DNA from: Brassica napus
Taxonomy: Eukaryota > Streptophyta > Magnoliopsida > Brassicales > Brassicaceae
Length of the DNA stretch: 64,000 nucleotides
Assembly (NCBI RefSeq): GCF_020379485.1
Contig: NC_063448.1
Coordinates: 16,453,726 to 16,517,725, forward strand
Direction of reading: 5' to 3'
The number at the start of each line of letters is the position of its first letter. The stretch's first letter is position 1. This document shows, in pieces, positions 23,223-36,252 of this stretch. The translations under genes and the position numbers were made by a program. The notes beneath the pieces were generated by a model. It was given only the letters and a program-made list of their open reading frames with translations, had not been told where the DNA came from and searched no databases.

Positions 23223-24543
23223 ATGATGGCTATTGGGGTTAAGTCATCTTGTCGTCAAGGAGACATCATGTCGTCATCCAACGACAGTTGTCAGAAATTT
23301 ACTGGAGAAGAGATGGTGGAACCAGAGGTTTTGGAGGAATCTGGAGAGAAGATGAGCAAGAAAGCAGCAAAGAAGAGAGCCGCTACACTGAAGAAGAGGT
23401 TGTACCGTAAAAAGGAACGAGAAGAAGCCACATCATCATCATCTTCTCTTCCGGAGGATGAATCGTTTTCCAGCAACTACGGTGACGTGACTCCTAAGTC
23501 GGCTGCAGGTAGAAGCTGGAGAGAGGCTGTTGAAGGAAAAGAGTTGACTGATGTGAGCTACTTGGTTGAAGAGATTGTGGGGTCAGAGGTTTCCCTCAGA
23601 GGTCGAGTGCACAATCATCGCTTAGTCGCTAAAATATTGTTTGTGATCTTTGAGGGAAAGTGGATTCACGGTTCAATGCGTCGTGGAGGAGGCCAGAGTT
23701 GGTACAAGCATGCTTAATTTTGTCAAGCAGCTGAGTCATGAATCCGTTGTTGAGCTTATCGGTCTCGTCTCTCTCCCTAAGAAGCCTCTCACAGCAACCT
23801 CTCAGCAGGTGTTGCTTGTTTCCTTTCCTTGATTCGAATAGTGTGACATTATAACTCATCGATAATGTATGTTGCAGGTTGAAATACATGTCACAAAAAT
23901 GTACTGCCTCAGCAGATCCTTGCTAAATTTACCACTTGCTGTGGTGGATGCTGCTCGAAGTGAAGCAGATATTGAAAAATCTGTCAAGGTAGGTAGAATA
24001 ATGTTGGAGCTGCTAATGTGCTCTTTTATATGTATCTTCTTTCATAAGAGATAGATGAAGCTGCTCTTGTTTCCATGATTGTTTGTTGCAGGATGGCAAA
24101 CCAGCTGCTCGTGTCCTTCAGGACACGCGTTTGAATAATAGGCCTCTTGACCTCAGAACACCGGCTAATCAAGCCCTCTTCCGTATTCAGTGCCATGTCC
24201 AAATTGTAAGCCCCCCCCCTATTTATAGCTAAGTTAGGATAGGATTTGTCATCATTAATGTGTTATATCCTAATGTTCCTATCATCATTATTTAATTGTT
24301 TGTGTAGGCGTTCAGAGAATTCTTACTATCCAAGGGGTTTCTTGAAATCCACACACCGAAATTGATGCTGGCAGTAGTGAAGGAGGTTCCGCTGTATTTA
24401 GGTTGGACTACAAAGGGCAGCTGCTTGTCTGGCTCAGTCTCCTCAGCTTCATAAGCAGATGGCCATATGTGGGTGACATGCGACGCGTCTTTGAGGTTGG
24501 CCCGTTTTCAGAAGCGGAAGAATCTTCCTCATAGACACCTGTG
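23223..24543 (+). pseudogene. AspRS: Cytosolic aspartyl-tRNA synthetase, copy 1, truncated at the gap
   Basis: First four coding exons of the gene seen complete at 49626-52000: 23223-23808, 23878-23988, 24092-24205 and 24308 to the gap. There is an extra T near 23652 (GATCTTTGAG) that breaks exon 1. A G is missing near 24366, a C near 24421, one G is added near 24474, and several changes crowd the last 50 bases. Copy 2 is intact at all these sites. The increasing error density toward the N run suggests poor consensus at a contig end, so this is probably not a genuine pseudogene. Confidence 0.85.
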
Positions 24544-24643
24544 NNNNNNNNNNNNNNNNNNNNNNNNNNNNNNNNNNNNNNNNNNNNNNNNNNNNNNNNN
24601 NNNNNNNNNNNNNNNNNNNNNNNNNNNNNNNNNNNNNNNNNNN
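24544..24643. other. Assembly gap, 100 N
   Basis: This is a run of exactly 100 N, the conventional length for a scaffold join of unknown size. Left of it is the fourth coding exon of an aspartyl-tRNA synthetase gene. Right of it is the interior of an Athila LTR, about 160 bp after the LTR start as judged from the 3' LTR. The two sides are not adjacent parts of one gene or element. Confidence 0.99.
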
Positions 24644-25792
24644 TAAAAGAGATGAAGAATGGAGATTGATCAATCATAAGGCGATCCACGCGGGTAGCAG
24701 CACCCCGAGTCCACTGACCCGCGTCACCAAAAAACCGACTCGGAGAAGCCACACGGGAAGGATCACGCGGGGTCGACTACCCGCTCGCACGAGCTAGAAG
24801 AATCATCGAGGTCCGACGCGGGGAAAGCGACGCGGGTGATCCCCATCTTCCCTACCCGCGTTGCCGAAGATTTTGTTCGAGGAGTCACGCGGGTGAAGCA
24901 GCGCGGGATCACTAGCCCGCTCACACGAAGAAGGAGTATCATCGAAGGTCCAACGCGGGGAGAATGACGCGGGTTGGTGCCGATCATCTCAACCCGCGTC
25001 ACGAAGAGAAGGAGCCGATAGAGTCAAGCGGGATGGAGCCACGCGGGATCGCCTACCTTCGCGCATGACGGAGAATCCTCGATGACGATCCGACGCGGGT
25101 TGGCTGACGCGGGTTGTGCGCGTCCATTTCTACCCGAGTCGAAACTTATCTTTAGTCGGATTTTAATGTTTTTAAGGGCTTTTTAGACTTTTTAATGGAA
25201 ACCATTAGGTTTACCAAATATATAAATACACTTGTAATCCCAAAGTTGGGAGTGATCTTGTTTTCTATCTAATAAAAAAGAACTTTTAGGTGAAAGATCT
25301 GATCTTGATCATTTTCTCTTGTGATTTGCTTGATTAATTTGATCACTAATCATGATTAGCATCAAATCACCATTGATTCTTGGGCTCATCATGAAGAGTA
25401 GTGAGTAGTCATCTTTGGATTCATGGGTGAGGGAGACTAGGGGAGATAAGGGTGATAAGCTATATCTAAGGTGTTTTAGTATAGATCCATCTTGTTCCTT
25501 GCTAGTAGAGTACTTTTAATGCAATTTTAGAGTTGGCCTCTCTAAAGTTGAGCTCTAGGCATTTCACACCTGAAAGGTGTTTGATGAAATGCCTGAACCA
25601 ACTCTCCTAAGCTTTTAACATTATTTACCAAAGAGATTTGTTGTTAAAGGTGTTAAGATGGCTAGTAGACTTGAGATTAATGATTACATAGATAACATTC
25701 AACCAAAGAGATTTGATGCTTGAGTTATCTTAGTAAATGAGCATTCATCTAGAGATAGAGTTTGTTTATGATGGTGTCTAGGTCTAAGGTAG
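24644..25792 (+). mobile_element. Athila 5' LTR, upstream part (copy 2)
   Basis: It aligns with about 11630-12770 of the 3' LTR. It carries the ACGCGGGT/ACCCGCGT array (24684-25130), a TATA-like TATAAATA near 25221 and AATAAA near 25271. It ends at GGTAG (25788-25792), the left target duplication of the nested solo LTR. Confidence 0.88.
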
Positions 25793-27229
25793 TGTTGGGG
25801 TCAAAATCGGTCACGATGGAATCAATGTCTGAAAGTCCGTAAAAATCGGCATGAACGTTTTTACGAAAAAAGATTTATTTTACGAAGAATCTTGCGGTGA
25901 AAATACATTCACGAAAAATCGGGGAAAGACGCGAACAAGGTTGCCGCGTAGCAACCAGCACAAAAGCTGGTCGCTACGTAGCGACCGAGCTATCACCGAA
26001 GCTCGGTCGCTGTTGGGGTCGAAAACGGTTGCAACGAAGTTAACGTCAAAATCCCCGAAGAAGAAAACGTAGAAACCTTCTTCGACAAATACTTTTTCGA
26101 AATAGATTATTCTTTACGAAAAGCTTTGCAGAAGAAACGCGAGTCATCGGACAAGAGCTCGAAGAGGGTCGCTACGCAGCAACCGAATGCATGTTCCGCT
26201 CGGTCGCTACGAAGCGACCGAGCTCGAGCCAAAGCTCGGTCGCTACATAGCGACCGAGCTCGAGCAGGAATAGCGACCGAGCTCGAGCCAAAGCTCGGTC
26301 GCTACGTAGCGACCGAGCTCGAACCGAAGATCGATCGCTACGTAGCGATCGAGCTCTTCCAAAACGTCGATACGACATCAGTCCATGCGTTCTCGTTTAC
26401 CCTTCGATGCTATCTCCCGAAGACCGTAGCGAACCCATTTCACGATTCCTCGCCATTCTAAGTTATCGATGAAACTTTACCGTAAAGCGCGAAAAGTTCG
26501 TTCTTTATCGAAAGAAGCCGTAATAAACGCTTCAAGTCGGAAGACGGCCCAAAGGGACCTAAGACATGACTCGAGGCCCAAATTATGGTTTCTTAACCAA
26601 CAGCCTGTAAGCCGCATGACGGTTATGCTTGGTTCGCAAGAAAAAGATAAATGTCAGGTTTCCGCGGATAAATACGAAATTTTGAAGATAATTACGAAGA
26701 TCGGAAAAAAATGGAATATCTCCATTTTTATGCTATGATGGCTTAAGGGCAGAAGGGGAAAAGCGTAAACCGACCTTGGAGCCAGTATATAAGGAGTCCT
26801 AGGCGAGAGGCATGAGAGAGAAATTTTTAGACTCAGAACTCTTGGCACTTAGAAACTCTGAGGCATTATTCTCGACATGCTCTGTTTCCATGACTGGAAC
26901 CCGATTACCAGACGAACGTGCACAAGCGGTTCGATCTCTTGGTTCACTCTTGAACTACGTTCGGCTTGATCCTCGAAAGGGGTACGTAGGCAGCCTTTCA
27001 TAAGGTTCAGTCCGAAATCAATCAAAAACCTTTTCTGTATTTTCTTCGTCTTTTGTTATCGAGCTGCGAGTCAACTAGGTTTGAGCTTTTAGGCCGCTAG
27101 AACAAGATTTCCGCATATATTTGGTCTCTTGCCGTTGGCTCTCGCAGAGATCCGGGACCTCTGGGAAATTAGGGTTTCCTAGTTTCCTAATTTAAACGTA
27201 AATCGACAGTGCGAATTTTGGTTCCCACA
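25793..27229 (+). mobile_element. Solo LTR (1437 bp) with TSD GGTAG
   Basis: It begins TGTTGGGGTC and ends GGTTCCCACA. It is flanked by GGTAG at 25788-25792 and 27230-27234. Removing the element and one GGTAG gives continuous Athila LTR, as in the 3' LTR near 12763. The TATA box TATATAAGG is near 26786. Its 5' third has arrays of Brassica-type GGTCGCTACGTAGCGACC palindromes. A second LTR-start-like TGTTGGGGTC lies at 26011, so the unit may be a recombinant of two LTR copies. Confidence 0.9.
25920..26362. repeat. Array of perfect palindromes (GGTCGCTACGTAGCGACC type)
   Basis: Repeated inverted units of the form GCTCGGTCGCTAC-GTAGCGACCGAGC occur with variants (TACATAGC, TACGAAGC, GATCGCTACGTAGCGATC). 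They are spaced by GAGCCAAAG-like linkers. Both strands stay open through the array only because the repeat lacks stops; the arginine-serine-rich frames are not genes. Confidence 0.85.
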
Positions 27230-27503
27230 GGTAGAAAGATTGGTTGAAAGTAAACATCTTTAGATTGAAACTTGATCACCCAATGTCAATTCCTTTAGCC
27301 CATGAGTTCTCTTATCTCATAAGAAAGAAAGCTTTGTCCTTTATTGCATTTCAGTAGCATTTTGGTTCAAAAATCAACTCATCAATTGATAGCACTTAGA
27401 TTAAGCATGGCCTTGCATTCCTTTGCTTTAGAATCACTTAGAACTGGTTTGACATCATTTATTCTACAACATTTGATTGGGAGCCTTGAAACTCTTATCA
27501 TCA
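27230..27503 (+). mobile_element. Athila 5' LTR, terminal part (copy 2)
   Basis: Same sequence as 841-1115, ending CTTATCATCA, with the primer-binding site three bases further on. Confidence 0.88.
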
Positions 27504-27506
27504 AAT

Positions 27507-27519
27507 TGGCGCCGTTGCC
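27507..27519 (+). promoter_or_regulatory. Primer-binding site for tRNA-Asp (copy 2)
   Basis: Identical to 1119-1131, three bases after the 5' LTR end. Confidence 0.92.
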
Positions 27520-27633
27520 AAATTCTAAGTTGATTGTGACATTGAGATTTAGTCATTTGCTTGAGACTAAGTCAATTTTGTTTAATTGTGTTATTGCTTT
27601 TCTTTCTTTTTTCTCCCTTTGCATTTCAGGTGT

Positions 27634-30600
27634 ATGAACACAAGGAGCAGAGGTCCAACAAACCTAGTTCCAAGAGTTGAAGACATTAGAGCACTTGAGA
27701 GGGAGATTGCAAGACAGAGAAGAGAAGTAGAGCAACAAGCTCACTTGCAAAGGGTGGGGTTTGATATGGAGAATCTGCCTCAAGATGGTGATGCCCAAGG
27801 AGGCATTGATCCAAGAGCTGATCACCTTCGACCACAGCGCCAGCCACAACATCAACCGCGCCAAGCTCGTGCCATTGGAGCCTATGATCTACCTCACATT
27901 AATGGTCATAGGTTGGGAATCAGAGCACCACCAGTGGAGAACAACAACTTCGAGATCAAGTCAGGGCTGCTCAACACCATAGAGAACAACAAGTATCATG
28001 GTCTTGCTGCTGAAGACCCTTTTGATCACTTGTACAAGTTTGATAAGTATTGTGGCTTGTCCAAGACAAATGGTGTTTCTGAAGATGCTTTCAAGTTGAA
28101 GTTGTTCCCTTTCTCTTTGGGAGACAAGGCACACCAATGAGAGAAGACTCTTCCAAGTGACACTGTCACTACTTGGGATGAGTGCAAGAGAGTTTTCCTT
28201 GACAAGTTCTTCTCTACTTCAAGAACAGCTAAGATCAGGAACGAAATCTCTGGGTTTCAACAGAAAGGTCTAGAGAGCTTCAGTGAAGCATGGGAGAGGT
28301 TCAAGGGCTATTGGTCTCAATGCCCTCATCATGGTTTCAGCAAGGAGAGTTTGCTTAGCACCTTCTACAGAGGAGCTCTACCACAGTGCAGAAACAGGCT
28401 TGACACTGCCAGCAATGGTTTCTTCTTGGGGAGAACCGAGGAAGAGGCAGAGGAACTGGTAGAGAACATGGCTAAGAGTGACTTGGTCTACAGTGAGGAC
28501 CATGATAGGGTCAACAGAAGTGATGATCAGCAAACAAAGAAAGAGATTAAGTCCTTGCAAGAGAAGATGGACTTGCTTCTTTCCAACCAAGCTAAGAAAG
28601 AGCAGATGAACTTTGTGGGTGGTCCTATTCAAGAGCTTCCTCCCAAGATCAATGAGGTTGATGGTTTGGAAGGCCAAGAAGAGTTGTGCTTCATCAACAA
28701 CAATGGTTCTTGGTACAGAAGAAAGAGCCTATCTTTCAGTACAACAACTACCAGCAAAGGTCCTACTCTAACAACCAGCAAGGAGGATACCACCAGAAGC
28801 AAAACACTCAGCAAGGAGAGCTATCAACCTAGACAAAACACCCCTCCTGGTTTCAACAACAACAACAATCAGTCTACTCAGGCTCAAGGAAGTTCTTCCC
28901 AAGCTCCAGCTTCAGATACAAGTGTGGATGCAATGTTCAAGAAACTTTGGATTTTTGGGCAAAGAATGAGAAGACAATGGGTTATGAGTTCAAGAACATT
29001 CACTCCAAGATTGATGGAAGCTACAATGAGCTCAACAACAAGATTTGACATTTGGAGAACCAGTTTGCTTCAATGAATTCTCAACCAAGTCGCCAACAAG
29101 GGGCATTACCTGGAAAGTCAGAGTAAAATCCCAAGGAAACAATGAAAGCAATCACCCTACGGAGTGGTAAACAGTTGTCTCCAAGAATTCTCACCAAGGA
29201 TGGTGAAAAGCAAGGTGGGGAGGTGGCTATCAACATTGATGATGAAGTGGTGATTGTAGATGAGAAGGTTGATGAAGAAATTCTAGAAAAGATTGTTGAA
29301 GCTAAGGGTAAAGGAAAGGTTGGAGAAGAGAAGAGGACAGTGAAACATGGTGAAACTGCTACTCCAACAAAGGAATCCTCTTTTGTTCCTCCTCCCTATG
29401 AGCCAAAGCTACTATTCCCTGGGAGATTCAAAATACAACTATTGGAGAAGTACAAGACACTCTTTGAGAAACAAATGAGTGAAGTTCAGGTCACAATGTC
29501 CATCATTGATGCTTTTATGTTGGTTCCTCAATACAGCAAATTCTTGAAAGATGCTTTAGCTGCAAAGAAGAAAGAGATGGAGGGCATGATGATCCTTACC
29601 CACGAGTGCAGTGCCATTATCCAGAGGTTAGATGTTCCAAGGAAGCTAGTGGATCCAGGATGTTTCACCTTACCTTGTGCTCTAGGACCCATGGTGTTTG
29701 AACGGTGTCTGTGCGATCTTGGAGCTAGTGTCAGCTTGATGCCTTTGTCTATTGCAAAGAAGCTTGGATTTACTCAATACAAGAAGTGTAAACTCTCTTT
29801 GGTGTTGGATGATAGATCAGTGAAGATTCCTGTTGGTATCTTAGAAGACCTTCTGTTGATGGTTGGTAACTTTGAGATCCCTACTGATTTTGTTGTGTTG
29901 GAGATGGGGGAGGAAGCCCAAGACCCTTTGATCCTTGGAAGACCATTCTTAGCCACAGCAGGAGCTATTGTGAATGTTAGACAAGGAAAAATTGATCTTC
30001 ATCTTGGATAAGGGAACATCCTCCACTTTGACATCAATGAAGTGATGAAGAAGCCAACCATCCAGAACCAATTTTCTACATTGATGAAATGGATACTCTA
30101 GCTGATAAACTTCTAGAGGAGTTGGCACTTGAAGACTCTCTACAGCATGCCTTAACAATTGAGAGAGAAGTCCAAGTCATTGAGAACAAGGAAAGTGTTG
30201 CCTATGTGAAGATGCTGGACTCTCACAAGGGGAATAGTGGTGAAGAACAGAATGAGGAGCTTTCATATGAGATTCACCATGCTTCCTCAACTACTCAACA
30301 AGAGAACCTCCAAGAGGATGATTGGAGTGAACTCAAGGCACCAAAAGTGGAGCTTAAACCTCTTCCCCATGGTGTAAGGTATACCTTCCTTGGTCCTAAT
30401 GATACCTACCCTGTCATAGTGAGTAGTGAGCTTAGTGAAGATGAATTGTCTAAACTTTTGAATGAACTTAAAAAGTATAGAAAGGCAATAGGCTACTCAC
30501 TAGATGATATTAAAGGGATATCACCTTCTTTATGCATGCATAGGATACATCTAGAGGATGAATATATGACTTCTATAGAACATCAAAGAAGGTTGAATCC

Positions 30601-33294
30601 CAACTTGAAAAATGTTGTTAAGAAAGAGATTCTAAAACTCTTAGATGCAGGATTAATATATCCTATTTCGGATAGCAAATGGGTGTCTCCTGTGCATGTT
30701 GTCCCAAAGAAGGGAGGAATTACTGTGGTCAAAAATGATAAGGATGAACAAATACCAACAAGAACAATAACATGACATAGGATGTGCTTAGATTATCGAA
30801 AACTTAACTCAGCATCTAGAAATGATCATTTTCCATTGCCATTCATTGATCAAATGCTAGAGAGACTTGTAAATCATCCCTATTATTGTTTTCTTGATGG
30901 GTATTCAGGGTTCTTCCAAATCCCCATACATCCAAATGATCAAGAGAAAACGACTTTCACATGCCCCTATGGTACCTTTGCTTATCGAAGGATGCCATTT
31001 GGGCTATGTAATGCTCCAGCCACTTTCCAAAGATGCATGATGTCTATTTTCTCTGATCTTATAGAGGATGTTGTGGAGGTATTTATGGATGACTTTCTGC
31101 CTACGGATCTTCGTTTTCTGCTTGTTTGTCCAATCTTAGCAGGGTCCTCAAGAGATGTGAAGAGACCAACCTTGTGCTGAACTGGGAGAAGTGTCACTTC
31201 ATGGTTAAGGAAGGGATTGTTCTTGGACACAAGATTTCAGAGAGGGGGATTGAGGTAGATAAGGCAAAGATCGAAGTGATGGTTGGACTAGCTCCACCAA
31301 AGACGGTTAAAGACATTAGAAGCTTCCTTGGTCATGCTGGATTCTATAGAAGATTCATCCAAGACTTCTTAATGATAGCAAGGCCAATGACTAAGCTTTT
31401 ATGCAAGGAAGCTGCATTCAATTTTGATTGGGAATGTCTGGAAGTGTTCAAGAAGTTGAAAGATAAGCTGGTTAGTGCCCCCATTGTGCAGCCACCAGAT
31501 TGGGATCTCCCCTTTGAGATCATGTGTGATGCTAGTGACTATGCTGTGGGAGCTGTTCTTGGTCAAAAGAAGGACAAGAAGACTCATGTGATCTACTATG
31601 CGAGTAAAACTCTTGATGAAGCCCAAATGAAGTATGCTACAACTGAGAAGGAGCTGCCAGCCATTGTCTATGCCTTTGAGAAGTTCAGAAGCTACTTGGT
31701 TGGGTTAAAAGTCATAGTCTACACTGATCGTGCTGCATTGAGACATCTCATGGCCAAGAAGGATGCTAAGCCAAGACTGTTGAGGTGGATCTTGCTGCTA
31801 CAAGAGTTTGACCTTGAGATCAGAGATAAGCCAGGAGTTGAGAATGGCGTAGCTGATCATTTGTCTAGACTGAAGATTGATAGTGGGATCCCTATTGATG
31901 AAGGGCTTCCAGAAGAACAGATCATGGAAATTGGAGCAGTAGTAGCAGTTTGTGAAACTGGAAAAAAGTTTGAAGAGGTGAAGGCAACTGAAGAGAAAGG
32001 TCCTTGGTATGCTGATCTGGTGAACTACTTAGCTTGTGGAAGAGAGCCAATGGGTCTTGACGGATATGCCAAGAAGAAGTTCTACAAAGATGTGAAGAGA
32101 TACTATTGGGATGAACCTTACCTCTACATCCTTTGTAGAGATCAACTCTATAGAAGAGTAGTAGCTGAAGATGAAGTTGAAGGGATTCTCACACACTGTC
32201 ATGGATCATCATATGGAGGTCATTTTGCTACTTTCAAGACTGTCTCAAAGGTGTTACAAGCTGGGTTTTGGTGGCCTCATATGTTCAAGGACACTCAAGA
32301 CTTTGTCTCTAGGTGTGATTCATGCCAAAGAAGAGGAAACATCACCAAAACGAATGAGATGCCTCAAAACCCAATTCTAGAAGTGGAGGTGTTTGATGTG
32401 TGGGGTATTGATTTCATGGGACCATTGCCATCATCTTTTGGCAACAAATACATCCTTGTAGCTGTTGACTATGTCTCCAAGTGGGTAGAAGCTGTAGCAA
32501 GTCCTACCAATGATTCTAGAGTGGTGATCAAGATGTTCAAAAGCACTATCTTTCCAAGGTTTGGAGTTCCAAGAGTTGTCATCAATGATGGAGGCTCCCA
32601 CTTCATCAACAAACTGTTTGAAAGTCTTCTCAAGAAGAATGGTGTGAAGCATAAGGTTGCAACTCCCTACCATCCTCAGACAAGTGGTCAAGTTGAGATC
32701 TCCAACAAAGACATCAAGTCTATTTTGGAGAAAACTGTGGGGACTACAAGGAAAGACTGGTCTATCAAGCTAGATGATGGACTTTGGGCTTATAGGATAG
32801 CTTACAAGACCCCTTTGGGAACCACACCTTTCAACCTTGTGTATGGAAAGGCTTGTCATCTACCAGTTGAGCTTGAATACAAGGCATTATGGGCTTTTAA
32901 GTTGCTGAACTTTGACATCAAGAGTGCCAAAGAGAAGAGACTTCTCCAACTCAATGAGCTTGATGAGATTAGACTGGATGCTTTTGAGAACTCAAGGATT
33001 TACAAGGAGTAAACCAAAGCTTTTCATGACAAGAAGATCTTGAAGAGAGAATTCAGTGCTGGAGATCAAGTGCTTCTCTACAACTTTAGACTGAAGTTGT
33101 TTCCCGGGAAGCTCAAGTCACGATGGTCCGGTCCTTTCAAGATAAAGGAAGTTAGGCCATATGGGGCAATTGTGTTATGGGATAAGAATGGTGGAGACTT
33201 TACAGTCAATGGACAAAGAGTTAAGCTCTACATGGGAACCACAATAGAGGAGAAAAGAATCTCGGTTTCACTCTCCGACCCCATCACCGCCTAG
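27634..33294 (+). pseudogene. Athila gag-pol polyprotein, copy 2, broken by stops and frameshifts
   Basis: This has the same domains and nonsense codons as 1247-6907. In addition there is a two-base insertion near 28718, a one-base insertion near 28815 and one-base losses near 28947, 30072 and 31095. The last falls directly after the RT catalytic box and splits RT in two frames. Because copy 1 is frame-intact at all these sites and they lie on the gap side of copy 2, sequencing error at a contig end is a likely cause. Amino-acid differences between copies are few, for example Ser/Ala near 32490 and Arg/Lys near 32707. Confidence 0.9.
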
Positions 33295-33400
33295 CCAAAG
33301 GGAAGCAAAGTCAAGCTAGAGACTTAAAACAAGCTCACTTGGGAGGAAGTCCCATGTCTATCCTTGTACATACTTAAAAAAAAAAACAAACAGAAAATCT

Positions 33401-33618
33401 CACGCGGGTTGAGGTCACGCGGGTTCCTCTACCCGCTCGCACGAATTTGGTCGGAGACAGCAATCCGACGCGGGATGACCCACGCGGGTTGTCTTACCCG
33501 CGTTGCTTCGTCATAGGCTCGACGCGGGATGCATCGACGCAGGATCCTCTACCCGCTCGCATGACCATGTATTCAGAGACATACGACGCGGGGTCGCACG
33601 AGGTTCATTCACCCGCGT
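33401..33618 (+). repeat. ACGCGGGT/ACCCGCGT motif array (copy 2)
   Basis: Same as 7013-7230, between pol and ORF-1 of the second copy. Confidence 0.8.
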
Positions 33619-34375
33619 CGACAGGTCAAAACCCACTCAGGTATGATTTCTATCGTTAAACCCGGTGACCCGATCCGACAACCCGACAAACCGACCCGGT
33701 TCAACCCTAAAACACCTCCTACCCGCGTCTCACTCTCCCTTTTCCTCTATCTCTCTTTCACAAAACATCCAAACCTCCCACACCAAATCACCCCATATCT
33801 CACTCAATTCTCCACCAAATCACTCCATTCTTTTTCCTAAATCCAAGCTTTCGCCCCTGTAGTTTATATTCTTGTATCACATCTTCATTTCCTTTCATCC
33901 AAAGCAAGGTATTGTATCATAAAGTTCAATTTCGTAGGTCTCATGAACCCTAGAAATTTGAACTTGAAATTTAATCGTTCTCCTGCTTGATACTTGTGAA
34001 ATAGACTAGGAAAGGCTTATATATCATGTTGAGTTGTTGATTATATGGTGAAATTGAGTTGAATTTGAACTTTGATAAATTAGGGTTCATGAGATTTGGG
34101 GATTTTTCGAAATTGCTTTATTCCCATATGATTTTGGTTTGGTTTGGTTGGTTAGGGTGTTTGAGAACTTAATTAGAGAACTTACTAATTGAAGAACTCA
34201 TTTGATGCTTAAATTTTGCTTAAAAGCCTTATTCTTTGCTTATGATCATATCTTGTGTGCAATGTGATAGTTTTGTTAAAACTGAATCATTATGAATTGA
34301 ATTCACATTTGCATTGTCAAGTTTCTTTCTCCCATTTGCTCATCCTTTTCCAAAGTTTGAAATTTTTAGGTACAA

Positions 34376-36252
34376 ATGGAGAGAAAGGGCCAACATAATA
34401 TGGAAGCTGAGAAACAAGAGCTTGCAAGGCAAGAGACTGCTAGACATGAGAAGTCTCTATCCTCAGTATCTACACCGTGAGGAACTTCTAGGCAGCAAGT
34501 ATTGGCAGCAAAGAAGAGAGAAGGCAAACAAGTCGCCACTGCTGAGAGTGTGGATGCTGGTGGTAGAAGGTCAGCCCATTACAAAAGGTCAAAGGAACCG
34601 AAAGGCAAGGGGGTAGCTCTTCCCCAAGAGGAGGAGAATGAAGACATCACTGAAGAAGACCAAGCTCCGCACAAGAGAGCCAAAGTGTCCAAGGGGAAGA
34701 AGGTCGACACTGAGAGGGATAGAACCAAGACACCAACTGAAGATGAGCTATATGGGCATTTGAAGAATGGTGTATTGTGGCCTCCAACTCGATTTGCAGA
34801 TATCAAATCATGGAAGAGTTGGAGATAGGTGACGACATCAAGCAAATCTTGGAGCACATGAACATGCAAAGCTTCTTCACTATGGCCTATCCTACCTACG
34901 AAGATGAGTCTTGTCAGTTTTTGTCATCATTGGTGGCTACTTTTCACACCACCAAACATGTGAGGCAAAGATGGGGAAAGATCAAGTTCAAGATCCATGG
35001 GAAGGTTTACAACATGACCTTCAAGGAGATTGGACAAACCCTTGGTCTTCAGGATTTGGAGGAATCATCCATCCCTATCCTATATGATGCCCCTAGAGAG
35101 GAGAGCATTGCTAGAATGGTTTGGAAGGTGTTGGCGGGGAAGACTCGCAAGCCAAGCCGTGACAAGAATGCTTCCATTCGCCACCCTTCAGTGCGCTATC
35201 TCCACCGGTTAATTGTCCACACCATCTTTCCAAGAAAGGAACCAGGCACTGTTAATGATGAGGAGCTACAACTTCTTCACCAAACCGTTCAGCATTATGC
35301 TCATCCTTCTCAGTTGCCTTTTGTCGATACTGATTTCTACAAGAATTTTGGAATGGTGGGATTCTTTGTGAAGCGCCTCGTCCACTACAAAGAATGGGCT
35401 TGGACAACAAGTGACCCAGAGCCTCAGGTTGGCATTGGTGGTTTGATAACCCCATTGCTTCAGTTCAAGGATATACCCTTAGAAGATGATCCAACTGGTC
35501 CCGCCCTATTAGACGGAAGCTACTTGAAGAAAGCTCAGTACTTCAGTGGAACGTTCAATGGAACTTGCGTCTACTCTTACATACAGTCTACACGAGAGGT
35601 TGAAGTGCTTCCCCAAAACACCGCCCTAACAAGCTTGACTAGGCCTGGAGCTATTAGCTTTGATATTGGGAGTGAGCACTTCCTTGGTCCCCATGGTTCT
35701 TTAGGCCCCATGCGATCTCCCAAGAGGAAGATGACAGCAGATAAATGTGGTGTGTTCCAAGAAGAAGCTTCCGGTCTAAACTCCAAGCTCCTCTATGGTC
35801 CTCCTCGTTACCACTTTGAGCAGCATCAGGGAGCTCTTCCCCATGGACCCCTTCGCCAGGCTCATGAGCATATCAGCAACCTCCAACGATGGAACAAGGC
35901 TCAGGATAGAACAATCTTCAAGCTCAAAGACAAGTGTAAGGCGTTGAGTAAGACCGTGAAGAGGCAAGCAGAAGCTTCAGCTCAGTTCATGAAGAAGGTA
36001 GCTGATATACTGACTAGAGGAGCTGTAGCGGGATGTTCATCATCAGACTTTGACTTCCTTACCCCCCAGCCTCAACCTTCAATTGGTCCTTTAGCAATCA
36101 GACTTCCTGCCACCGAGAAAGAGCTGCTCCGCCAGAAGAGAAACCCACCAGCTCAACCGTCCAACTCAGGAAACAAATCTCCATCCCTTGCCTCTACAGA
36201 GGAGGAAGCTGACACCGAGGATGAGGCATCGGCCTCCTCCCACGCTTCATAG
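34376..36252 (+). pseudogene. ATHILA ORF-1 protein gene, copy 2, frameshifted
   Basis: Same gene as 7988-9865, with the same early TGA. One A is missing near 34805 (ATCAAATC against ATCAAAATC in copy 1), which splits it into frames ending at 34828 and restarting near 34812. A homopolymer-length difference of one base is a typical sequencing error. A Asp/Gly difference occurs near 35246 and a Leu/Pro difference near 35501. Confidence 0.85.

Larger units (their letters stand above)
1..24543 (+). repeat. Copy 1 of a 24.5-kb direct duplication
   Basis: The whole stretch matches 26391-50953 in the same order and orientation. The offset drifts only from about 26387 to 26410 through small indels. 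Scattered SNPs are visible, for example at 4033, 5592, 6103, 8850 and 9116. The copy stops at the N gap in the middle of a synthetase exon. Its last 900 bases hold most of its frameshifts. I infer a contig end overlapping the next contig rather than a real tandem repeat; see findings. Confidence 0.95.

Noticed and set aside
26172..26378. Open frames on both strands rich in Arg/Ser/Asp (SLRSDRARA repeats)
   Set aside because: They are by-products of the stop-free palindrome array in the solo LTR.
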